DNA of 64,000 nt from Candidatus Nitrotoga sp. LAW (GTDB lineage: Bacteria; Pseudomonadota; Gammaproteobacteria; Burkholderiales; Gallionellaceae). The translations under genes were made by a program, and so were the position numbers. The notes below the pieces were generated by a model. That model worked only from the letters and a program-made list of their open reading frames with translations, was not told where the DNA came from and did not search any database. Each line of letters opens with the position of its first letter. The stretch's first letter is position 1. The stretch lies in NCBI GenBank assembly GCA_003402315.1, contig QFXI01000010.1, forward strand, positions 40,474 through 104,473, read 5' to 3'. This document shows, piece by piece, positions 17,676 through 26,694 of the stretch.

Positions 17676-18884
17676 ATGCAAATTTGGCTGTATGGAATAG
17701 GTATCATTTGGCTGTTAGCCCAAGTAGGGTTGCTTTTCGTCTATCGCCATACGCTGGCCGCTTATTGGCGGGAGCCGGTGTTACGATATCCGGTACTAGT
17801 TTTTGAAAGTGACGATTGGGGTGCGGGGCCGCTCGAACAGGCACAAGCACTCGATGCGCTGCGACAGATACTAAAAAGCCACCGGGATCAATCTGGCCAT
17901 TATCCGGTAATGACTTTGGGGCTTATCTTGAGCATCGCGGATACTCAGGCCATATCTACGGCAAAAAACACCGATTACATTCGGATCACTCTCGACCATG
18001 CCCGCTTCGGACCCGTTTTGATTGCACTGCACGCGGGGATAGATGAGGGCGTCTTTACCCCTCAATTACATGGCTTAGAGCACTATTGGCCACCCGCAGT
18101 CATAGCGGCGGCAATGACGGACGCGCCAGTAGCTGCATGGCTCAAAACAAATGGCTTAGCGTATACCGAAGACTTGCCTTCCCGCTTACAAAGCCGCTGG
18201 ATTGACGCCACATCACTTCCCTCTCAGCCACTTTCTGAAACAGAAATTTATGCTGCTGTAGCGGAAGAGGTTAAAGTTTATATGCAAATTTTTGGTACAA
18301 AACCTGTAATTGCGGTACCCACTACTTTTATTTGGAGCGACGAAGTAGAGCGTGCCTGGGCCGCCCATGGCGTACGCTGCGTTATTACTCCCGGCACCCG
18401 TTACGAAAGCCGCGACAGGCAAGGCCGCCCAAGCGGAGACGGTAGGGTAATCCTGAACGGCGAGCACGGGCAAGGTAATGTGATGTACCTGGTACGCAAC
18501 AATTATTTCGAACCTAAACTCGGTCATCTTGCCGAAAAAGGACTGGCCGCCCTATCATTGCAAACACAATGTGGACGCCCAACTTTGCTGGAAACACATC
18601 GTTTTAATTTTCTGGGTAATCCGGCCCAGTCCAAGGCCGCACTGGCAGAACTGAACCGGCTGCTGACGGAAGCGCGGACACGTTATAGCGAACTGCGATT
18701 CTTGTCCACGCAAGACATTACCGATGCGATTGCAGATCAGAGTACGTCGCTGATCGCAACCACACCGCGCGCCCGGATACACGCTTGGCTTGCGCGCATC
18801 AGTCAAATATCACGTTTTTGGAAACTTGCGCGGCTCACTGGATTAGTGGTACCACTATGGTTGTTAAAAAAATGGGCAGCCTGA
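17676..18884 (+). CDS. NodB-like (polysaccharide-deacetylase-superfamily) membrane-anchored protein
   Basis: From ATG 17676 the protein is 402 residues with one N-terminal helix (residues 3-23). A metal-binding pattern like that of NodB enzymes is visible: ESDDWG at 44-49 and HGLEH at 132-136, giving an Asp-His-His set. The remainder does not look like a standard deacetylase, and a later NGEHGQGN stretch has no obvious counterpart. The fold assignment is therefore a pattern-level guess. It may act on a glycan as deacetylase or hydrolase. It lies 7 nt after MBOAT copy 2 and overlaps the next glycosyltransferase gene. Confidence 0.55.
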   Translation: MQIWLYGIGIIWLLAQVGLLFVYRHTLAAYWREPVLRYPVLVFESDDWGAGPLEQAQALDALRQILKSHRDQSGHYPVMTLGLILSIADTQAISTAKNTDYIRITLDHARFGPVLIALHAGIDEGVFTPQLHGLEHYWPPAVIAAAMTDAPVAAWLKTNGLAYTEDLPSRLQSRWIDATSLPSQPLSETEIYAAVAEEVKVYMQIFGTKPVIAVPTTFIWSDEVERAWAAHGVRCVITPGTRYESRDRQGRPSGDGRVILNGEHGQGNVMYLVRNNYFEPKLGHLAEKGLAALSLQTQCGRPTLLETHRFNFLGNPAQSKAALAELNRLLTEARTRYSELRFLSTQDITDAIADQSTSLIATTPRARIHAWLARISQISRFWKLARLTGLVVPLWLLKKWAA

Positions 18885-19810
18885 GCGTGCCGCGTTTCTC
18901 TGTCATTATTCCTGCTTACAATGCAGCAGGCACTCTGGCGCGTGCACTTGATTCAGTACTCACCCAAACTTGGGCAGCATTTGAAGTTATCGTGATTGAT
19001 GATGGCTCCATCGATAATACTGCAGCAGTAGCCGCAAGTTATGGGGAAAAAATTCGTTACCTGCGCCAAAACAACGCCGGGGTGTCTGCTGCACGTAACC
19101 ATGGCGCACGCATAGCGAGTGGCGACTGGCTGGCTTTTCTTGATGCCGACGACTGGTATTACCCCGACCGGTTGAGATGGCACGGCGAATGGATTACGCG
19201 CGATCCAACATTGGATTTTCTCACTGGCGATTATGAATATCATGATACTAGTGGCACGCTGCTAGGCTGCTCCATGCAAGGCAAGGCATCTGGTCGCGTC
19301 ATGCTGACCAAAGCTGCGGGTTGCCGTGAGATAGTGATGGAAAATGCAGAATTTGAACCTTTCATTGCCGACCATTTTGGCGATACCCATACCTTGAGTT
19401 TGCCACGTGCCACTTTTCTGGAGTTGGGGGGCTATCCACTGGGATTCAAGGTTTGTGAAGACGTACACCTGCTGACCCGCCTGGTAGCGCGCAGCCACCG
19501 GGTAGGCGTAGTTTGCGAACCATTGGCGGTCTATCTCATCCATGCCGCCAGTGCGACCCGTGCTGACCCGGTGCGGGCGCAGTTCGAAAATGTGCGCACC
19601 CTACTTGCGCTTGGTAAACTTGCAGGCAGTCTGCCGCCAGTGGTGCGCCAGGGTTATTTTACCCGGCTGCGCCAAGCGCGGCTGAACTTGGGTTACGCGC
19701 TAATAAAATCAGGGCGTCATTTTTCTGCCGTACGCGCCGTATTACCTTCGTTAATCGAAGCGCCAAGCCTGACCAGCGTGCGTAATTTATTGTCCATCAT
19801 TAAAGGCTGA
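18857..19810 (+). CDS. GT2 family glycosyltransferase
   Basis: The 317-residue GT-A protein begins SVPRFSVIIPAYNAAGTLARALDSV and has the nucleotide-sugar site VIDDGSIDNT and the DxD-type motif FLDADDW. No membrane segment is evident, so it should act in the cytoplasm on a lipid-linked precursor. The start at 18857 overlaps the preceding gene by 28 bp; a later ATG at 18872 is also possible. It ends 1 nt before the next transferase gene. Sugar specificity cannot be read. Confidence 0.88.
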   Translation: MVVKKMGSLSVPRFSVIIPAYNAAGTLARALDSVLTQTWAAFEVIVIDDGSIDNTAAVAASYGEKIRYLRQNNAGVSAARNHGARIASGDWLAFLDADDWYYPDRLRWHGEWITRDPTLDFLTGDYEYHDTSGTLLGCSMQGKASGRVMLTKAAGCREIVMENAEFEPFIADHFGDTHTLSLPRATFLELGGYPLGFKVCEDVHLLTRLVARSHRVGVVCEPLAVYLIHAASATRADPVRAQFENVRTLLALGKLAGSLPPVVRQGYFTRLRQARLNLGYALIKSGRHFSAVRAVLPSLIEAPSLTSVRNLLSIIKG

Positions 19811-19811
19811 C

Positions 19812-20954
19812 ATGTCGCGTTATCTGGTACTTACCGAGTTATTTTTACCTACCAAAGGCGGCACTGCCGTCTGGTTTGCTGAGGTGTACCAACGCCTGTC
19901 CGGCAAGGAAACCCACATTGTCACCGCCGACGTACCCGATGCGGCGGCGGTGGATGCGATACATTCCAATACAATACATCGTATCCGCATGCGTCGGGTG
20001 ACTTGGCTCCGGCCGGAATCGTTGGGCATGTACGCTAACCTGCTTATCAAATCCTTATGGTTGGCGCTTACTCACCGCTTCACCGCTATCCATGCCGGCC
20101 GCGCCCTGCCGGAAGGCATTACTGCCTGGCTGGTGGCTCGGTTGACGTTACATCCGGTCGTGATCTACGCCCACGGCGAAGAACTCACCACTTGGGGACG
20201 CGGTGGCAAATATAAGGCAATGCGATTTGCTTTACGGCACGCTGACCAAGTTATTGCGAATAGTGAATTTACCCGCGATACCCTCATCAAAATGGACGTA
20301 AAGCCTGCCAACATCACACTCATTTATCCTGGCGTAGACGTGACCCGTTTTCGCCCAGGTTTGGAATGTACAGACTTGCGTCAATTAACGGGCGTAACAG
20401 ATACCGGCAAACTGATCTTGTCGGTAGGACGGTTGTCACGGCGTAAAGGGTTTGACCAAGTGATTCAAGCACTACCTGCACTAATTCACGCTGGGCTGGA
20501 TATACAATACGTACTGATTGGAATTGGCGAAGATTATGATTACTTGTTAAATCTCGCACTTAAACACGGTGTATCTGAACATGTCCATTTATTAGGCCAC
20601 GTTAGTACTGATGACCTACCGCGTTGGTACAATGCCTGTGACGTATTCATCATGCCTAACCGTGAAATTAATGGTGACACTGAAGGTTTCGGCATGGTAT
20701 TTATCGAAGCAGCGGCATGTGGGAAGCCTGCTATTGCCGGCCAAACTGGCGGCACTGGCGCAGCGGTGGTGGATGGGGTGACGGGTTTCCGAGTGGATGG
20801 CACAGATGCCGCTGCAATCGCTACTGCATTGCAACGCGTCCTGGAAGATAAACAGTATGCCCAGCAAATTGGGAACCATGCATTAGCAAGAGCGATCAGT
20901 CAATTTGACTGGTCTATCGTGGCCGAAAAAACCCGGCAATTGCAAACGAAATAA
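19812..20954 (+). CDS. GT4 family glycosyltransferase
   Basis: The 380-residue protein has the GT-B layout of family 4. The N-terminal part has KGGTAVWFAEV. The C-terminal nucleotide-sugar half contains ILSVGRLSRRKGFDQ and the E-x7-E motif EGFGMVFIEAAACGKP. It begins 1 nt after the GT2 gene and is probably co-transcribed. Retaining transfer of a sugar from a nucleotide donor in the cytoplasm is expected. Donor and acceptor are unknown. Confidence 0.9.
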   Translation: MSRYLVLTELFLPTKGGTAVWFAEVYQRLSGKETHIVTADVPDAAAVDAIHSNTIHRIRMRRVTWLRPESLGMYANLLIKSLWLALTHRFTAIHAGRALPEGITAWLVARLTLHPVVIYAHGEELTTWGRGGKYKAMRFALRHADQVIANSEFTRDTLIKMDVKPANITLIYPGVDVTRFRPGLECTDLRQLTGVTDTGKLILSVGRLSRRKGFDQVIQALPALIHAGLDIQYVLIGIGEDYDYLLNLALKHGVSEHVHLLGHVSTDDLPRWYNACDVFIMPNREINGDTEGFGMVFIEAAACGKPAIAGQTGGTGAAVVDGVTGFRVDGTDAAAIATALQRVLEDKQYAQQIGNHALARAISQFDWSIVAEKTRQLQTK

Positions 20955-21015
20955 TACCTGGCCATTACTTCACTTTAGGGCACTTCAATCATATTGAATA
21001 TAAAGGATAGATAAT

Positions 21016-21837
21016 ATGGGACTAACCAAATTATGGATTACATTGCCATTAACAATACTGGCAGCGTTTGGATTGCTTGGAGTAAACCAGGCATCAGCTG
21101 TTGCGGGATATTCCGCGACCACGGCAGAGTTATCCCTACTTCCGCCTTTTTGCCAAGCTAAATTAGGTTCCAATCCAGCAGACCACCAACTATATTCCGG
21201 AAAGATTGGGCCGGATTGGCTGCACATCCACCATTACTGCGTTGGACTCAATTTTATCAATCGGTATAAACGGTCTTTTGGTAACAAAGCGGACCAGCAA
21301 TTCTATTTTCAAAGCGCGATGGGTGAATTTGAATATATGTTTGCCCACTCGTCACCCACTTTCTGGATGCGGCCTGAAATGCATGTCCAGAAAGGCAAAT
21401 TACTTGCTAGCGCTAAACGCACTGTCGAAGCGGTAAACGAATTTGAGATGGCGCTAAAAGATAATCCAAAATATCTGGAAGCGCATGTTGCACTCAGTGA
21501 TCTTTATAAAAATACGGGTCAACCATCAAAATCCATTACGGCATTGGAACAAGCATTGCAGCTTGCGCCAAATAATAAATCCTTGCAAAGGCGATACAAT
21601 CAGCTGACAGGTAAAGTCTTTACGCCGCCGTCCCCACCCACGGTCGAGCAGACTGCACCAACCCCTCCTACGCCAATACCTGTTGAGCAAGCCGCTGCGG
21701 TAAGCGGGGTTAATTCGACTACTACGCAACCTGTTCCCGCTTCATCTCCAGTTCCCGCTTCATCACCCGTTGTCGTGCCCGAAAAAATTGGCACGCCTTC
21801 CAACCCATACTGCCGCTTTTGTCCGCCAGAAGAATAA
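21016..21837 (+). CDS. Secreted TPR protein with Pro-rich, Cys-ending tail
   Basis: The 273-residue protein has a signal peptide (TILAAFGLLGVNQASA). About 100 residues of unassigned sequence with several Cys and His follow, then about two TPR units (residues about 125-195, EAVNEFEMALKDNPKYLEAHVAL and SITALEQALQLAPNN). A Pro/Thr/Ser-rich linker with a repeated PVPASS leads to a short C terminus NPYCRFCPPEE. TPR proteins in export loci often organise the secretion machinery at the periplasmic side. The Cys pair at the end could bind metal or form a disulfide. I do not recognise the N-terminal domain. Confidence 0.7.
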   Translation: MGLTKLWITLPLTILAAFGLLGVNQASAVAGYSATTAELSLLPPFCQAKLGSNPADHQLYSGKIGPDWLHIHHYCVGLNFINRYKRSFGNKADQQFYFQSAMGEFEYMFAHSSPTFWMRPEMHVQKGKLLASAKRTVEAVNEFEMALKDNPKYLEAHVALSDLYKNTGQPSKSITALEQALQLAPNNKSLQRRYNQLTGKVFTPPSPPTVEQTAPTPPTPIPVEQAAAVSGVNSTTTQPVPASSPVPASSPVVVPEKIGTPSNPYCRFCPPEE

Positions 21838-21874
21838 CAATGTCCCATCTGTGCAGTTGAATCTAAAGGATCAT

Positions 21875-24800
21875 TTAATCCAAGCTCTCTCTAACCTTAG
21901 CATTTCTTCCCACCCAAGCCAGTAACTGTTGTTTCATGGCTTCTGCCAGTTCAGCTTTATCCGCAATGCGGTTGTGCTGGCAGGCTGGATCCGTTTCTAA
22001 GTCGAACAATTTATATAGCGCGCCGCCTACCACAGGTTGGTACACCAGCTTCCAGCGCCCAATACGGATCATTCTGTCCTTGGCCTCAAGCACAATATCA
22101 CGGTATTGCGGCTTGATTACCAACGCGCCGCTGGCCTTATCGGGAACTTCCAATAGCTCTAATAGATTGGCGTAACGCAAATGGTCTTCGTGCATACCTG
22201 GCAGGTCGGTAATCCAAATACCCGTTTCGTTGAAGGCGGGCAGCCCTAAATCAATTTTTTCACCATGTACGATAGCCGCCAGGGAGACGCCTTCCATCGT
22301 CCCTGGAATGGCGAGCCCGGCCAGTTCCAGCAAGGTCGGCACGATGTCCACACTGCGCACAATTTGTTGTTGTATACCGCTACTGGGAATAAGTGGGGCA
22401 CGGATGATGAGCGGAATGCGGGCGGAAAAATCGCCTACCGCGCTGTTTCCTTGGCCCCAAGTGTCGTGCTCGAAAAATTCCATGCCGTGATCAGAATAGA
22501 CAACAACAATGGTATTGCTTGCCAAACCACACTCATCGAGGTGGCGCAGCATTTTTCCTACTTCATCATCAAATTCGGCCACGCAGCCATCATATAAATC
22601 AATGATTTGATCAAGGTCAAATTCCTCTTTGGGTGCACCCTGCCGGCGGATAATCTCAAATGGGTCAGTCAATCGTGCCATGGCGAACTTGGATTCACCA
22701 TCGTAGGCTGGATCAGAAAATCGTGCATACCACGGCCACTCAGAGGCAAATGGCGGGTGCGTAGTGGAATAAAAAACATTGAGAAAAAACGGCTGGGCAC
22801 TATCCGCTAAACGTGAAACCAGACGTCGGGCATATTTACCCATCGGTTCGGTCAACGGCACGCCTCCAAGATAATATATTTCTGGCAGCAGCAGCCGTCC
22901 CAACAAATTGTGCGTGAACAGTGACACAAAAAGGCGTAAATCCTTAGGCCCTTGCCGAATCAAATATTTTAGATTCCACTGGTCTTCTGGCAGGTCGGTG
23001 TAATCAAAACCGAAGGAGAATTTGCCCATATCACCGCCGCACCAATCCGAGATCGCAGCGGTACGGTAGCCCTGTGCCTTGAGCAGATGGGGCAGTGCAT
23101 CAACTTTCAGTCGGGTAACATCGTCCGCGTTAAAATTATCGCGAATGCCGTGGGTGTGCGGCCAAGTGCCTGTCATCAGCGAAATCAAGCTGGGAGCGGT
23201 GCGGGCGCAGGGCACATAACAATTGGCAAACAACACCCCCTGCCCGGCCAACTGATCAATATTGGGCGTGAGAGCGCGTCTATATCCCAACATACCCAAG
23301 CGATCCGCACGCAAGGTGTCTGATCCGATCATTAAAATATTAGGTGGCGCATTGTCTACACGCTGGGGTATTCGGCGGATTGGCCGTGCCTCAGGCAACC
23401 AAGCCGCCCAAGTAACTGTACCAGTAAAAAATAATACAGCAGCCCACAACGCAATGAGATCGGTTATTTGATTTTGCTTGGCCAATTGCCACGATGCGGC
23501 GACCAGCAACAATAGAGTGGCAAAAACACACACAAACTGCATCAGATAAATGCGTTCTGGCGCCACCCAACGCCACAGCCCATAAAAACGGCTTATACGG
23601 TAATGCATGGAGGCGGCAAGCAGCCCCGGATTGAAGCGCAGCTTGCGGATAAATTGCAACATAACCGCACCCAAAATGCCCAGTACTGCCGCGAATGTTG
23701 CAAGACCACCTGACCATTCGCCGCCCAAGCTTACATTCAACATGTAATACAGCAAAACGCCTGCACTGCCAGTAAATAGCATGATAGAAAATGCCCAGGC
23801 AGATAGCCGGGCCATTGCAAACAGGGTGTAGTGCCGGTAATGGGTGAGCACTTCTTTCTGGATGCGTGGCCCAGTTTGAGAAAAATCCATTAGCGATTTT
23901 GCCAGCAGTGCCAACGTCCCCACGCCCGCGACAGATAACGCGGGCAACCCGCCAGCCCATCGGGCATTGTCGCTGGTAAACCAGGCAATCAATCCACAGG
24001 TAATAGTGGCAACCGCCAACGCTACAATAAGCAAGCTGTTACGGTCAGGGGGGAACGGAAGATTTTTACCCCGATACCCCGATTCCCGACGACCTTGCAG
24101 CTCCCCCAAAGCGGCAGCGGTCCGCATCCAGAAGAAACGCCGTTTGGCCCATGATCGGCTGAACACGCTGTGAAACCCATATTCCGCCAGTTTGCGCCAC
24201 ATATACAGGGGTATCCGGCCATTGCCCTGAATGCGCGAGGTAGAACGGGTGCGTTGAAAACTTTTTTTCAACAAGTAGCTGAGTTTCAAGCGATCAATAT
24301 CTACATAATGATGCTGAATGATGTTCGGCGCGTATTGGCAACGTACGCCGCGAATCATGGCACGCAATACATATTCGCTGTCCTCGCCGCCCCCCAAATC
24401 GTGGCCGTGCGGCCCAAGCTCGGTTGAAAACTGCCCGGCAAGTGCAAACACATGGCGCCGTACCACAAGATTGCCGCCCCCAGGGATAGGGCCTTCTTCC
24501 GCCGTGATTGTTTTGGGTTGATCGCCCTGGTTATAGCGCGGCACCGGTAGCGGATAAATTCGATACGGTCCTTCGTCATGCACCCAGCTTGGTTCAGTTC
24601 CATTCCAATCAGGCAAGATGCGGCCACAATACAGCCCCGCATCGGGCCAGCTTTGTGCGGCATGTGCAATTGCAACCAGATAATTTTCGTCGACCCGATG
24701 GTCATCATCGACAAAGGCAGTCAGTTCAGTATCGATTTCTGGAATGGTCCGATTGAGCGCATGCGACTTACCCGGTGTGGGAACTTCAATCAAACGGAGT

Positions 24801-24997
24801 GGCAGCCAGCTTTTGCTGACCTGTTGCGATTGGTACGCCCGCATGCGAGCCGCCGTATCATCCGTGCAGGCATTGGCCGCCACCAAAATTTGCACCGGCA
24901 TGGCGGGGCGTTGTGCAGCATTGAGTGAAGTCAGCGCCAGTTCCAGCAAATCTGCGCGGTTGTGGGTGCAAATTAGGATAGTAAGCGCATCACTCAT
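21875..24997 (-). CDS. Fusion: GT2 glycosyltransferase + membrane region + alkaline-phosphatase/sulfatase-superfamily domain
   Basis: From the ATGA-overlap start at 24997 the protein is 1040 residues. Residues 1-300 are a GT-A domain (LTILICTHNRADLLEL, acidic motif VDDDH near 96-100, GGGEDSEY). About six hydrophobic segments occupy residues 320-535. Residues 550-1035 are a sulfatase-fold domain with metal-site motifs GSDTLRADR (Asp near 560) and YSDHG (834-838). The nucleophile region reads CARTAPSLISLMTG, so the aligned position is Thr (about 600) and the Arg of CxPxR is Leu. Formylglycine formation is therefore unlikely; a Thr nucleophile is used by LtaS/EptA-type phosphotransferases. Confidence 0.85.
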   Translation of the reverse strand: MSDALTILICTHNRADLLELALTSLNAAQRPAMPVQILVAANACTDDTAARMRAYQSQQVSKSWLPLRLIEVPTPGKSHALNRTIPEIDTELTAFVDDDHRVDENYLVAIAHAAQSWPDAGLYCGRILPDWNGTEPSWVHDEGPYRIYPLPVPRYNQGDQPKTITAEEGPIPGGGNLVVRRHVFALAGQFSTELGPHGHDLGGGEDSEYVLRAMIRGVRCQYAPNIIQHHYVDIDRLKLSYLLKKSFQRTRSTSRIQGNGRIPLYMWRKLAEYGFHSVFSRSWAKRRFFWMRTAAALGELQGRRESGYRGKNLPFPPDRNSLLIVALAVATITCGLIAWFTSDNARWAGGLPALSVAGVGTLALLAKSLMDFSQTGPRIQKEVLTHYRHYTLFAMARLSAWAFSIMLFTGSAGVLLYYMLNVSLGGEWSGGLATFAAVLGILGAVMLQFIRKLRFNPGLLAASMHYRISRFYGLWRWVAPERIYLMQFVCVFATLLLLVAASWQLAKQNQITDLIALWAAVLFFTGTVTWAAWLPEARPIRRIPQRVDNAPPNILMIGSDTLRADRLGMLGYRRALTPNIDQLAGQGVLFANCYVPCARTAPSLISLMTGTWPHTHGIRDNFNADDVTRLKVDALPHLLKAQGYRTAAISDWCGGDMGKFSFGFDYTDLPEDQWNLKYLIRQGPKDLRLFVSLFTHNLLGRLLLPEIYYLGGVPLTEPMGKYARRLVSRLADSAQPFFLNVFYSTTHPPFASEWPWYARFSDPAYDGESKFAMARLTDPFEIIRRQGAPKEEFDLDQIIDLYDGCVAEFDDEVGKMLRHLDECGLASNTIVVVYSDHGMEFFEHDTWGQGNSAVGDFSARIPLIIRAPLIPSSGIQQQIVRSVDIVPTLLELAGLAIPGTMEGVSLAAIVHGEKIDLGLPAFNETGIWITDLPGMHEDHLRYANLLELLEVPDKASGALVIKPQYRDIVLEAKDRMIRIGRWKLVYQPVVGGALYKLFDLETDPACQHNRIADKAELAEAMKQQLLAWVGRNAKVRESLD

Positions 24998-25902
24998 GCT
25001 GGATCGCGCAACCAACCCCAAACATACCCAACGAAATACGCTGCGTTCATTTCTTGCCGCAACGAATGGTGTGCACCTTGTTTAAAGCGCTGCATGAACG
25101 CACGCCCGTACGCTCGCGTTAATTGCGGAATGAGATAAAGCGGCGGAATGCGCGAAGCAGCGCCCCGCTTCCGTGCGCCTTCCATGCGTCCTTGACGAAA
25201 GTGTAGTTGCAAAAAATACGTACGGCGCAATTTCCAAGGCTCGATACGGTGATGAATGATTGCTTTAGGCGCCCAGCGCACAGTTTTTTTCAAGTTAATC
25301 AAGCGCTGGTAGAGCTCTGTGTCCTCACCTCCAGACTGGATATTACCGCGACGCCCCAAATTGCCATCAAATCCCCCCGCGTCCAAAACGGTTTGCCGGT
25401 GAAAAACTGCATTGCCAGTGAAAATAGGGGTAGAAATTTCGGTAAGCGCCCGTTCTACGGGCCCATAATCCAGCTCACCCAAAAATCCCAATAACTCATC
25501 TGTAAGCCAATCAGGACGGCTATTGGGCAAAAGTGCGCGTATGCGGCCACCAATGGCAGCAGGATGATAAGAATCAATAATCTGCTCAAGATTAACCAAC
25601 CAGTCAATCTCAGGGGTCTCGTCATCATCCAAAAACACCACGTATTCACCTTTTGCTTCCGCGAGCGCCCGATTGCGGGCATGGGCCACGCCCAACCGGT
25701 TTTCCTGCACGACCCGGCAATCGATACCTATCCGCTGCCAGCCACCTTGGGCAAGCCACGCTCCAGTGCCATCTGGGCTGGCATTGTCCACAATTAGAAG
25801 TTCCCAAGCGCCTTGGGGAGGATGCAAATCGTGCAACCCGGTGAGCGTTTGTTTGAGCGCCGCCAAATGATTGTGGGTGCAAATGGATAACGTCAACTTC
25901 AT
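24994..25902 (-). CDS. GT2 family glycosyltransferase
   Basis: The start at 25902 is chosen because it overlaps the upstream deacetylase stop by ATGA; the frame runs further to 25950 without support. The 302-residue protein starts MKLTLSICTHNHLAALKQTL and has IVDNASPDGTGAWL and VFLDDDETPEIDW, typical GT-A motifs. It overlaps the fusion gene by 4 bp. Its close resemblance to the N-terminal half of that fusion protein suggests that the two transferases arose by duplication; this is inference. Confidence 0.9.
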   Translation of the reverse strand: MKLTLSICTHNHLAALKQTLTGLHDLHPPQGAWELLIVDNASPDGTGAWLAQGGWQRIGIDCRVVQENRLGVAHARNRALAEAKGEYVVFLDDDETPEIDWLVNLEQIIDSYHPAAIGGRIRALLPNSRPDWLTDELLGFLGELDYGPVERALTEISTPIFTGNAVFHRQTVLDAGGFDGNLGRRGNIQSGGEDTELYQRLINLKKTVRWAPKAIIHHRIEPWKLRRTYFLQLHFRQGRMEGARKRGAASRIPPLYLIPQLTRAYGRAFMQRFKQGAHHSLRQEMNAAYFVGYVWGWLRDPA

Positions 25903-26687
25903 CCTAGTCCCAGCCGGATTTGTAATTGTTTGAGGTAATATCCAGCCCAAGCTATGAGACGGCCATCATTGCTGCCTAGCGTGATTTTTCTCAGTAGCAT
26001 AGCTGACGTGTCAGTGCCGAAAATATCCAAGCGGCGGATACGGAAAATGTCCACATCAGGGCGGTTAAAACCGGGCTGTACTGAAAAGGCTGCTTCAAAA
26101 CCTGCCGCATTTACAGCGGTCGCTTCCCGCTCACTGAAACGGCCATAGGGATAAGCGAAATAACGGCATGGAATATCCAGAAGGTTTAATTCGGCCTTGC
26201 AACCCTCAGTTTCATCGATCAACTCTGTGTCATTCAGTGCAGTGAGATCCTTGTGGTTGCGGGAATGACCATGAAAACTGAATCCCTCTTGCGCCATCTC
26301 CGCAATTTCAGTTCGGTTCAAAAGAGGGTAGATATTCCCTTCGGGATTTTCATTTTTAGACCATACATCCTTTTGACCGATCAAATTACTCACCAGAAAC
26401 ATGACCGCTGGCCAGTGGTATTGACGCAAAACCGGCCAAGCATGTTCATACACACCTTTAAAACCATCATCAAAACTAATCAGAAATGCCTTCTCCGGTA
26501 AAGTTTTTTTACCCTGCCGCCAAGCCATAAAATCATCAACAGAAACAGCCTGCCAATTAGATTGCGCCAGCGCACTCATGTGTTCCGCAAAGCGTTGTGG
26601 GCTAATGCAATATTTGCGTTCCCACATATTATGGGCATCGCCCACGCGGTGATACATGAGTACAGGAATTCGTTGAGCTGTGTCCAT
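25899..26687 (-). CDS. Polysaccharide deacetylase (NodB domain)
   Basis: This 262-residue protein has the five-motif NodB pattern: VLMYHRV near residue 9, FDDG at 72-75, HSRNH at 141-145 and FAYPYG near 178. The catalytic Asp and the metal-binding Asp-His-His are present. There is no signal peptide, so it may act on a cytoplasmic lipid-linked sugar or be released by another route. Such enzymes remove N-acetyl (less often O-acetyl) groups. It is in a chain of tightly spaced genes (7-bp gap upstream, 4-bp overlap downstream). Confidence 0.92.
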   Translation of the reverse strand: MDTAQRIPVLMYHRVGDAHNMWERKYCISPQRFAEHMSALAQSNWQAVSVDDFMAWRQGKKTLPEKAFLISFDDGFKGVYEHAWPVLRQYHWPAVMFLVSNLIGQKDVWSKNENPEGNIYPLLNRTEIAEMAQEGFSFHGHSRNHKDLTALNDTELIDETEGCKAELNLLDIPCRYFAYPYGRFSEREATAVNAAGFEAAFSVQPGFNRPDVDIFRIRRLDIFGTDTSAMLLRKITLGSNDGRLIAWAGYYLKQLQIRLGLG

Positions 26688-26694
26688 TAGAAAT

